Positions 14,859-22,085 of a DNA stretch of 34,434 bases are shown here, in pieces (position 1 is the first letter of the stretch; each line of letters opens with the position of its first letter). Source of the DNA: an uncultured Verrucomicrobiota bacterium (GTDB lineage: Bacteria > Verrucomicrobiota > Kiritimatiellia > RFP12 > UBA3636); contig CASFKR010000013.1 in assembly GCA_949295265.1 (NCBI GenBank), forward strand, positions 1 through 34,434. The letters run 5' to 3'. Position numbers and translations under genes: made by a program. The notes beneath the pieces were generated by a model. It ran no database searches. It was not told the origin of the DNA and saw only the letters and a list, made by a program, of their open reading frames with translations.

Positions 14859-14890
14859 AAAAAAAAAAGCGCCGGACAGCGTCCGACGCT
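14859..14890 (-). terminator. Strong intrinsic terminator after pduL
   Basis: On the minus strand a 10-bp stem (AGCGTCGGAC / GTCCGGCGCT, one wobble pair) with a three-base loop is followed by 10 T residues. It begins 24 bases after the pduL stop codon and closes the ackA-pduL unit. Confidence 0.88.
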
Positions 14891-14914
14891 TTCGGGAGGA
14901 TGAGCGGATGGGTG

Positions 14915-15493
14915 TCAGGAGACGATGACGCCCGTCACGGAGCCGAAGGCACAGGCGGCATTGGCTTCGTCGGTGTCAATGTGCATGGCCAGCGCGTACT
15001 TGTTGCTGACGCGGATGAGCACATCGCTGTAGGTGACGGCGCGCGGAGCGGTTTCCAGACGCACCGAGACCAGCTGCCCGTTGGCAACCCCGAAACGGTC
15101 CGCATCGGCAGGCGTCATGTGGATGTGGCGCTTGGCGATGATGCAGCCCTGCGTCAGTTCGAGCTCGCCCTTGGGTCCGATGAGCTTGATGCCGGGCGTG
15201 CCGGCCACGTCGCCGGAGTCGCGGACGGGAACGTCCTTGAGACCGAGCGTGCGGGCATCCGTGAAGGAGAGCTCCACCTGATTGTCTTTGCGGACCGGTC
15301 CCAGCACCGAGACCATCAGTTCGCCTTTGGGTCCCACGAGCTTGATTTTCTCGTTGGCGCAGACGAACTGACCCGGCTGGGAGAGGGCTTTGCGGGATTC
15401 CAGCTGAGCGCCGGGCCCATAGAGAACTGCGACGGCTTCATCGGTGAGGTGAATGTGGCGTGCAGAGGTTTCAACGATGAACGATTCGGGCAT
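14915..15493 (-). CDS. pduL: Phosphate propanoyltransferase / phosphotransacylase PduL
   Basis: PduL transfers an acyl group between CoA and phosphate (propanoyl- or acetyl-CoA to the acyl phosphate) and is unrelated in fold to Pta. The product is 192 aa. It carries two copies of the PduL signature: SARHIHLT at 10-17 and AKRHIHMT at 120-127. These supply metal-binding histidines H13, H15, H123 and H125, with H171 in AMHIDTDEAN as the last expected ligand. Two GPKGEL beta turns (54-59, 106-111) mark the tandem beta domains. The N-terminus starts directly in the domain with no encapsulation-peptide extension, so a cytosolic enzyme paired with acetate kinase is more likely than a microcompartment one. 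It lies 81 bases after ackA, with a hairpin and T run between. Confidence 0.93.
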   Translation of the reverse strand: MPESFIVETSARHIHLTDEAVAVLYGPGAQLESRKALSQPGQFVCANEKIKLVGPKGELMVSVLGPVRKDNQVELSFTDARTLGLKDVPVRDSGDVAGTPGIKLIGPKGELELTQGCIIAKRHIHMTPADADRFGVANGQLVSVRLETAPRAVTYSDVLIRVSNKYALAMHIDTDEANAACAFGSVTGVIVS

Positions 15494-15523
15494 AACAGAC
15501 TACCGTTGTTGCGACAGTTGAAT

Positions 15524-15549
15524 GAAAAACGCCGGTCACGGAGACCGGC
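15524..15549 (-). terminator. Hairpin and short T run between ackA and pduL
   Basis: On the minus strand a perfect 7-bp stem (GCCGGTC / GACCGGC) with a five-base loop is followed by GTTTTTC. It may lower pduL expression relative to ackA or mark separate transcription; no clear pduL promoter is visible in the 30 bases left. Confidence 0.65.
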
Positions 15550-15574
15550 AGGGAAGGGGAGAGGGACGGGCGGA

Positions 15575-16792
15575 TCAGCAGCCTTGCGTGACGACCTTGT
15601 AGGTTTCGCGGGCGATCATGAGTTCCTCATCGGTCGGCAGGACCATGACCTTCGTTTTGGATTCCGGTTTGGTGAGGTAGCAGGGACCGCGGAGCGTGCG
15701 GTTGGCTTCGGAATCGTAGTCGACGCCGAGGCAGGCGAGGCGGGAGAGCACGAGGTCGCGCGCCTGCCAGGAATTTTCGCCAATGCCGCCGGTCAGCACG
15801 ATGGCATCGGCACCGCCCACGAGCGTGTAGTACGCGCCGATGTACTGGACGATGCGGTGTGCCCACATCTGGAGCGCCAGCTGGGCGCCGTGGTACCCCG
15901 CGGCCGCATGCTCCACGATGTCGCGCATGTCGTTGGAATTGATGCCGCCGACACCGAGCAGACCCGACTGCTTGTTGAGCAGATTGTCGATTTCGTCGGC
16001 GGTCATGCCCTTGCGGACGAGTTCGAGCACGACGGCGGGGTCGATATCGCCGGAGCGCGTACCCATGACGACGCCGGCCAGCGGGGTCAGACCCATCGTG
16101 GTGTCGAGCACCTTGCCGTTCTTGATGGCGGCGAGCGAAGAGCCGTTGCCGAGGTGGCAGGTGACGAGGTTGACCTCATCCACCGGCTTGCCGAGGAATT
16201 CAGCGGCGGCGTCCGTGATGAAGTGGTGGCTCGTGCCGTGGAAGCCGTACTTCCGGAAGCCGTACTTCTGGTAGTAGATTTCCGGGATGGCGTAGTGGGA
16301 GGCGTAGTCGGGCATCGTCTGGTGGAATGCCGTGTCGAAAACGCCGACGTTGGGGACGCCCGGAAAGATGGTCTGGCACGCTTCGATGCCGCCGATGTTG
16401 GCGGGCATGTGGAGCGGACCGAAGGGGACGAGTTCGCGCACCTTGGAGAGCGTCTCCTCCGTCATGAGCGTCGCTTCGCGGAAGATTTCCGCACCGTGCA
16501 GAATCCGGTGCCCGATGGCATCGATTTCGCGCAACGTCTTGATGACACCCGTTTCCGGATTCGTGAGGGCTTCGCAGACGAGCTGGATGGCATCGGAGTG
16601 ATTCCGGGCGATGACGGGCTTTTCCGTCTTCGGGCCGTCACCGCGGCGGTAGACCATGTTGGCGGAGCCGGAAGCAATGCGCTCGACAACGCCGTTGGCG
16701 AGGCGTTGCTCCCCCTGAATCTTGTAGAGCGTAAATTTCAGGGAGGAAGAGCCGGCGTTCAGAACGAGAATCGTGTCGATATGGCAGGGCAT
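15575..16792 (-). CDS. ackA: Acetate kinase
   Basis: AckA makes ATP and acetate from acetyl phosphate, or the reverse, in the cytoplasm. The product is 405 aa, typical length. Family signatures present are ILVLNAGSSSLKFTLY at the N-terminus, VGVFDTAFHQTMP, YGFRKYGFHGTSHHF, and LGNGSSLAAIKNGKVLDTTM (GNGSS and the DTTMG phosphate loop). A late VLTGGIGENS adenosine-binding motif is also seen. With pduL downstream it forms a route acyl-CoA to acyl phosphate to acid plus ATP. The substrate could be acetate or propionate; sequence alone does not decide. No Shine-Dalgarno precedes the ATG. The gene follows a small unknown gene by 49 bases. Confidence 0.96.
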   Translation of the reverse strand: MPCHIDTILVLNAGSSSLKFTLYKIQGEQRLANGVVERIASGSANMVYRRGDGPKTEKPVIARNHSDAIQLVCEALTNPETGVIKTLREIDAIGHRILHGAEIFREATLMTEETLSKVRELVPFGPLHMPANIGGIEACQTIFPGVPNVGVFDTAFHQTMPDYASHYAIPEIYYQKYGFRKYGFHGTSHHFITDAAAEFLGKPVDEVNLVTCHLGNGSSLAAIKNGKVLDTTMGLTPLAGVVMGTRSGDIDPAVVLELVRKGMTADEIDNLLNKQSGLLGVGGINSNDMRDIVEHAAAGYHGAQLALQMWAHRIVQYIGAYYTLVGGADAIVLTGGIGENSWQARDLVLSRLACLGVDYDSEANRTLRGPCYLTKPESKTKVMVLPTDEELMIARETYKVVTQGC

Positions 16793-16841
16793 GGATTTTC
16801 TGCAAGCGAGGTTGAACGGGAGCGGGACGCGGCGTTCGGCT

Positions 16842-17132
16842 TTACACGGGAAGCGGCGGCAGCTGGTCGCCGTTGGCCTTCATCCGTTCGCGCCAAGTCT
16901 CAGGAAAGTGATTCCGGTACCAGTTTTCGATGGTTTCCTCCACATCGCAGGGCGGGCACACCCAGTGATCGGCCGGCGCGGGCTTTCCGTTGAAAACGTA
17001 GCCGAAAAGCGCACTCTGGCGGCGGAGAACCGCATGCTGGTACGAGGTGATTTTGACGGGGTTTACCTGCTCCCACATATAGGAGCGACGGCTCAGTTCC
17101 CAGAATTCTTTTTCGGCTTCTTCTCGGGTCAT
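16842..17132 (-). CDS. Small hypothetical protein, 96 aa
   Basis: The product starts MTREEAEKEFWELSRRSYMW and is supported by AAGGA about eight bases before the ATG. It is rich in Trp, Tyr and charged residues (SRRSYMWEQVNPVKI, ENWYRNHFPETW). It has a CPPC motif (residues 66-69, WVCPPCDVEE), which could bind metal or form a disulfide. No signal peptide or membrane helix is visible. It lies upstream of ackA on the same strand with a 49-base gap, so it may be cotranscribed. I do not recognise the family. The frame can be read 32 codons further upstream, but that region looks non-coding. Confidence 0.65.
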   Translation of the reverse strand: MTREEAEKEFWELSRRSYMWEQVNPVKITSYQHAVLRRQSALFGYVFNGKPAPADHWVCPPCDVEETIENWYRNHFPETWRERMKANGDQLPPLPV

Positions 17133-17257
17133 GTCGGGGTTCCTTAAGATATGCAGAGCTGCTGTGTCGCAAAGCGACCAGGTTGAATATGGAACCGGAA
17201 TTCTACTCCAAACCCCGCCGCTCGGCAAGGTGCCCGCGCCGCGCCGACGCCGCGAGG

Positions 17258-17284
17258 ATCGGAATCATCAGCGTCATCGGAATG
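17258..17284. repeat. 9-bp tandem repeat, class ATCGGANNN, 3 units
   Basis: Units ATCGGAATC, ATCAGCGTC, ATCGGAATG with an exact period of nine. Same class as 6339-6374. Confidence 0.6.
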
Positions 17285-17408
17285 ACCGGGGGGCGAAGCC
17301 GCTGCGTCCGAGGCGGCGGAACCGGCAGGCTTCCTGTGGAAAATCCGTTGTTTTTACACGGAGAAACATCGAACCTTTTGCGAATCTGCAGCCATGCAGA
17401 GAACAGAA

Positions 17409-17438
17409 TTTCCGCAGAAATCCGCAAAAATGCGGAAA
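17409..17438. repeat. 8-bp inverted repeat
   Basis: TTTCCGCA and TGCGGAAA are separated by 14 bases that contain a further TCCGCA pairing option. It lies midway between the two TTTTTACAC direct repeats and could be an operator or RNA hairpin. Confidence 0.4.
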
Positions 17439-17591
17439 ACACTCTGAAGTGGTTCGGAAAAGGGGTATTTTTACACTGAAAATCCGCGGTCCGGCAGATT
17501 TCCGTAGGCGCGGCATCAACGTTGTGTTATCGTGCACCGCACTTTGCCGGGCATGGTGCCCCGCAAAACAACCACAAGAGAGGACTTTCCC

Positions 17592-19511
17592 ATGATTTCT
17601 TCTACGAAAAGCCTTCCCTTTGCGATTGCTCTTGCGATTGCTTTGGCGCCCGCCGCCCTCGCTCAAGGAGAAAAGACAACTTATCCCTATGAAATCGGCT
17701 CCTTCGATCCGACCGCCGCGGAACTCCGCGGCACGGCGTTCCTGTCGGAGGACCAATGACCGGACTTTGTCATCTACGACTACACCGCCGCAGATTACGC
17801 GATTCTCGTCGATGCGCTGAAGCGGTATCTCGCTTCGCACCGCGCCACCCGGCTGCAGTTCTCGCTCTACGTCACGTTCGACAATTACAGCCGGATCCCC
17901 GCCGAGGCGGCGTATGACGGCGAGACGAAGAAGTACTGGGACGGCCTCCTCGGCCAGGCGCTGGCCGAGGCAAAGGCATGGTACCGGGAGCGCGATGAAT
18001 CGTACTGGACGTATACCTGCAATCTGCATCCGTCGGTGAGCTCCTCCAGCTGGGGAACGACGACAGCCGTGCAGCTGCCGACGGATCCGGCTTCCGGCTT
18101 CGACTACCGCCTCGTGTACCTCAACCTCACGACGGGCGGCCGCACGGGTGTCGACAACGAGCGGGCCGTCCGCGACGAAATCGAGCGGCTGGTCGCCACG
18201 GGCGGCGCGTTCGATGGGTGCACGCGCGAAAATGATTTGATGACGGATTACGAGAAGGTCGCGAAAATCTGGGCCTGGATCAACAGCAACACGAAATTCT
18301 GCACCTGCACGGATTCGGCGTACGGCATTTTCCTCTACAAGGACGCCAGCGGGTTCCGCGGCACCAGTTTTGCACATGCGGAAGCCTTCTGGCTGCTGCT
18401 CGAGCGCGCCGGTATCGCCTCGCGCTATGTTTCCGGAAAAATGGCCAACTACGGAGAAGGCCGCGCGTGGAACTGGGTGAAGATTGCGGACGAATGGTAT
18501 TTCTCCGATTCGTGTTATGGAAAGAATGCCGGCGGAACGGTCATGCTCAAAGGCTTCCAGGATGCCACAGCCCCTTCGTATCTCATCGATGCATCCTTCG
18601 ATGACGGTTCTTTCGAGACAACGAAAGCCGCGACGGACTTCGTTCTTTCCGCCGGCAAGCCGACGCGCGACTCCGGCTCCGTCAACGCCCGGGACGGCGG
18701 TACGCCGCTCCGGTGGAAGTTCACGGACGGTACGCTGACCATCCGCGCCACCGGAACGACGGGCGCGATGCGCGACTTCGCCGACGGCACCGCCGACGTG
18801 CCTTGGAAGAATTACCTCAACGCCATCACGGCGCTGGAGATTGAGGAGGGCGTGACCTATCTCGGCGAAAACGCCTTCCGGAATGTGCCGGGGCTCAGCT
18901 ACGAGGCTTGTCAGGCTACGCTTCCGGAGGGGTTGGGGCTCGGCGCTTATGCCTTCCGGGATCAGCAGACGGCGATTACGCCGACACCCTCGCCGGATCC
19001 GGAGGAGCCCGCCATCACCCTTCCTGAGGGTGCGGGCGACGGCGCGCCGTTCGATGAAACGGCGCAGACCGCGCTCCGGGAAGCCGCCCGGCAGCACGGT
19101 CTTTCCGCGGTGAATGCGGTCATCGGCCGCGCCAACGGCCGGACGATGTCCACGGCTGAGATGAACACGGTGCTGACCTGCTTCACGGGGGACAGCCTCA
19201 TCACCGCCGACCCCGATGCGCAGACGCTCACCGTGGCGGTTGTGTTCCAGGTCGCCGGGATGTCGTGGGAGGATGGTCAGCTGCGGATTGTCGCAACGGC
19301 AACGGCGGCCGACGGCTCAGCCCTTTCCGTGACCGGAACCGCGCAAATCGCGTTCGAGGAAGTCGACTCGAGCGGCACCGCAACGGGCACGCTGCATACC
19401 GTTGAACCCGTCCGGGAAAGCGGCAGGATCCCCTTTACGTGGAACCCCGCCGCCGACGGCGAGAGCGCCCCCGGCACGCGCCTCTTCCGCATCCGCATCG
19501 CCGCGCCGTAA
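17592..19511 (+). pseudogene. Secreted transglutaminase-fold/LRR_5 protein interrupted by one in-frame TGA
   Basis: The frame runs from ATG 17592 to TAA 19511 (640 codons) with a single TGA at 17757-17759; coding continues in the same frame on both sides (LSEDQ, stop, PDFVIYDYTAAD). The start has AGAGG eight bases upstream and a signal peptide MISSTKSLPFAIALAIALAP, with cleavage likely after ALA-24. The central part (about 235-310) has the transglutaminase-like layout: GTSFAHAEAFWLLLERAGI, ASRYVSG, RAWNWVKI, EWYFSDS. The usual Cys and His positions are occupied by S259 and R291, with D306 kept, so it is probably not an active transglutaminase. Residues 410-435 (ITALEIEEGVTYLGENAF) are a BspA-type LRR_5 repeat, followed by a Pro-rich linker and a C-terminal beta region. 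The TGA is one base from TGG (Trp), so a recent nonsense change or a sequencing error is likeliest. Confidence 0.75.
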
Positions 19512-19606
19512 GCGTCCGCCCGGCGCATCCATCCGGCATTTCACCCGCTGCGGCGGCCCTGCAGTGCCCCGCCGCGGGGGAATGTGTGCCCGGTGCCCGC
19601 ACCGCC

Positions 19607-21109
19607 TCAGGCGGTCGTCTCCGCCGCCTCGTCGGCCGCCGCTTCCGCGGTCACGACAGCCGCCGCCTCCTCAGGGTCGTCGACCTCCTCCGGGAGCCAG
19701 TTGGCGTTCACCGTCGAACCGGCCTTATTCAGGAGCGTGATGAGCTTGCGCGCCGATGTGTTGATGCTTTTGCCCTTCACGCTTGCGATGACGTCCAGAC
19801 TGTTGACCGAGTCGGAGAATTTTTCCAGTTTGTCCTTGACGCCCTTGAGGCGCTTGTAGAAATCTTCCAGACGCTTGATGAGCGTTCCGGTTTCCTCCAG
19901 CATCGCCTTCTGGTTCTTCGCCAGCGCTTCCTGGCGCCACGCCAGGTCGATGATGCGGAGCAGGAGAATGATGTTCGTGGGGCCGACGATGAGCACATTT
20001 TCTTTGAGCGCATTTTCCCAGAGGTCTGGACTCTCCGCGAGCGCCGTCTGCAACGCATTGTCGTTGTAGAGGTAGAGCAGGACGAAATCGAGCTTCGCGT
20101 GCCCCGGCTGGGCGAAATCATAATACCGTTTGTCTGCCAGCTCCTTGACGTGCCGGCGGACCGATTCGCAGTGCGCCGCGCGGAGCCGCTTCCTTTCCTC
20201 CTCATCCGTGGCGTTCACATAATCCATGTACGCCGTCAGCGAGACCTTGGCGTCGACGATGACATCGCGCCCATCGGGGAAATGCAGGATGAAGTCGGGA
20301 ATTCTGCGGTGGTGATCTTCGGTCTCCCCGGCATTTGCAATGGTGACCTGCTCTTCGAAATGGACACCCTTCACGAGGTGGTACTTTTCGAAAATGACGC
20401 GCAGCTGGCTTTCGCCGAAGTTACCCTGCGTCTTCGTTTCTTCCCGCAGCGCGCGGGCCAGGTTCCGCGCCTCGTCGCCGATGTCGCGCGTGGTTTTGAC
20501 GGCTTCCTGGAAGGAACCTTCGAGCCGCGCAATGATGTCGCGCTGATCCTGTGAATTTTTGGTGAATTCCGTGCGCATGCCCTCGAGGCTCGTGAGCAGC
20601 GGCGTGATGATGGGGGAGAGGCGCGACTGATTTTCCGCGATGAGCGCCTCGGCGCGTTCCTTGAGAATGGCTTCGGAAGAACTGCGGAAGGTTTCCTGGA
20701 TGAGCTTTTCCTGCGCGGCAATGGTCTGGTCGCAGTGTTCGCGAATGGTCTTGAGCTGCTCCGCCGCCTGCGCCTTGAATTCCTCCATGCGGCGGCCCTG
20801 ACTGTTTTCGAGGTCTTTCAGGCGCTCGGTGTAATCTGCGCGCAATTCTGCGTTGCGCTTTTCGGCCTCTTCGCGCTGCTCGCGCAGACGGGTTTCGAGG
20901 CTTTCCTTTTCGGTTTGGAGCGCGACCTTTTCCGTGCGCAGCTGCGCGCATTCGCGCACGGTTTCATCGCGCTCCGCCGTGCGGGCGGAGAGCTTTGCGT
21001 CCTTCGCGTCGCGTTCCGCGCGAAGGTTGCGGATTTCGTTTTGGTCGAAGAACCTGCAGAGGGCGCCGCCGATAAGAAGGAAGAGAACGGCAACAACAGC
21101 AATAGTCAT
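19607..21109 (-). CDS. rmuC: DNA recombination protein RmuC
   Basis: RmuC limits recombination-driven rearrangements and carries a PD-(D/E)XK-like nuclease core. The product is 500 aa. It has an N-terminal membrane segment (residues 3-19), then a long coiled coil to about 200 (EKESLETRLREQREEAEKRNAEL and similar). The family motif TQGNFGESQLRVIFEKYHL follows near 228-245, then the nuclease motif PDFILHFPDG (D272) with VIVDAKVSL (D286, K288). The C-terminal helical part contains the conserved VGPTNIILLLRIIDLAWRQE. The start at 21109 removes a 17-residue upstream extension of the open frame and places the membrane segment at the N-terminus. There is no Shine-Dalgarno. It is 22 bases after the unknown gene at 21132-21992. 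Confidence 0.94.
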   Translation of the reverse strand: MTIAVVAVLFLLIGGALCRFFDQNEIRNLRAERDAKDAKLSARTAERDETVRECAQLRTEKVALQTEKESLETRLREQREEAEKRNAELRADYTERLKDLENSQGRRMEEFKAQAAEQLKTIREHCDQTIAAQEKLIQETFRSSSEAILKERAEALIAENQSRLSPIITPLLTSLEGMRTEFTKNSQDQRDIIARLEGSFQEAVKTTRDIGDEARNLARALREETKTQGNFGESQLRVIFEKYHLVKGVHFEEQVTIANAGETEDHHRRIPDFILHFPDGRDVIVDAKVSLTAYMDYVNATDEEERKRLRAAHCESVRRHVKELADKRYYDFAQPGHAKLDFVLLYLYNDNALQTALAESPDLWENALKENVLIVGPTNIILLLRIIDLAWRQEALAKNQKAMLEETGTLIKRLEDFYKRLKGVKDKLEKFSDSVNSLDVIASVKGKSINTSARKLITLLNKAGSTVNANWLPEEVDDPEEAAAVVTAEAAADEAAETTA

Positions 21110-21131
21110 TGAGAGACGGGTGGGGGAAAAA

Positions 21132-21992
21132 TCAGCAGACTTCGGGCAGGCGCGTGGCAAGCAGCGCTATGGAAAAGGGCGGTCCCGCAGGAAGGCGTCC
21201 CGTATTCGAGAAGCCATGCAGGAGGGCGCTCAGGACGTGCCCGGCAAAGGCATCGGCAAGTGTGCGGAAGCCGAAGGCGTTGAGCCCGGCGTACAACGGG
21301 TAAATGGCGGTTACCGGTGGCAGGGGCGTGGCACGGGCGCCGGGCGCCATGTGCGTGAGCATGTGCTCGGCGCGCTCGGGCGTGGCGACGCGCCCGAGCA
21401 GGAGCCACGGGGCGGCGGACGGCTCGTTGTAGGTGTCGCGTTCGGCGCACCAGCAGTGCTCATTGGCGGCGTCGTGGAGTTCGACGTGTTCGGAGCGCAG
21501 TTCGAGTTCCGGGCGGACCAGACCCAGCGCATGGGCGATGCGCGAGAGGTTGTCGGCATCGAACGCCATTTGCGCGGTGAGCGTCAGCGAGCGGGAGCCG
21601 CCCGGGCTGTTGTAGAGCGCATCGGGCCGGCGATAGCGGTTCTGGAAGGCCTGGTGGCGCGCCATCAGGAGCGGAAAGATGGTGCGCAGACGGACTGGCG
21701 AGCAAAGGGCGTCGCGGTAGAACTCGAGTTCGACCCACGAGAACAGGGGTGCCGCCGGTGTTGCGTGCAGGGAGGTGAACGCCTCCTGCCGGAGGAGCGG
21801 ATCGGAGAAGTTCGGAACCGCGTCGCGGACGGTGCTGGAATGCCTGGCCAGGACGGAAACCGCAACGGCTTCTTCCGGCGCCAGCGGGCTGGCCGAGGGG
21901 GCGGAGGCTTCATCGACGGTTCGGGACAGCAGATCCCGCCCCGCGTCCTGAAAGGCGCGGATGGTCCCCGATGAATAGTCAGAATTGGGCAT
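21132..21992 (-). CDS. Uncharacterised protein, 286 aa, partner of the flavoprotein gene
   Basis: I do not recognise this family with confidence. The protein has no signal peptide or membrane helix. It contains Trp/Tyr-rich segments (LFSWVELEFYRDALCSPVRL, EHCWCAERDTYNEPSAAPWLL). The C-terminal part (PPVTAIYPLYAGLNAFGFRT, LADAFAGHVLSALLHGFSNT) has a spacing that recalls the late helices of (alpha/alpha)6-barrel glycosidases such as MGH1/trehalase-like enzymes. That resemblance is weak and should not be taken as a function. It lies 93 bases after the flavoprotein gene and 22 bases before rmuC on the same strand. The leader is pyrimidine-rich (GCCTCCC) with no Shine-Dalgarno. Confidence 0.7.
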   Translation of the reverse strand: MPNSDYSSGTIRAFQDAGRDLLSRTVDEASAPSASPLAPEEAVAVSVLARHSSTVRDAVPNFSDPLLRQEAFTSLHATPAAPLFSWVELEFYRDALCSPVRLRTIFPLLMARHQAFQNRYRRPDALYNSPGGSRSLTLTAQMAFDADNLSRIAHALGLVRPELELRSEHVELHDAANEHCWCAERDTYNEPSAAPWLLLGRVATPERAEHMLTHMAPGARATPLPPVTAIYPLYAGLNAFGFRTLADAFAGHVLSALLHGFSNTGRLPAGPPFSIALLATRLPEVC

Positions 21993-22085
21993 GGGAGGCG
22001 CGGAGAGAAGGCGGTCTCCGCTACCGAAAAGAAAGGCGAAGAAAGGTGCGCGGGGGAAGCCGCGCGTAGTCCGGCGGAAAGGCGG

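Larger units (their letters stand above)
17133..17591. other. Intergenic region with repeats before the secreted-protein gene
   Basis: About 460 bases between divergent genes. The left part holds three ATCGGA-class 9-bp units (17258-17284). The right part is AT-richer and contains two copies of TTTTTACACNGA (17351-17362 and 17468-17479) on either side of an 8-bp inverted repeat (TTTCCGCA 17409-17416, TGCGGAAA 17431-17438). Promoters for both neighbours should lie here, but none is convincing. Confidence 0.5.

Noticed and set aside
14780..16993. A 737-codon plus-strand open frame across pduL and ackA
   Set aside because: It overlaps two well-identified genes and the terminator region, and has no recognisable domain.
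17757..17759. TGA as a selenocysteine codon or recoded tryptophan
   Set aside because: The protein family needs no selenocysteine at that place, no hairpin of the bacterial SECIS type was seen just after it, and TGA ends several other genes here.
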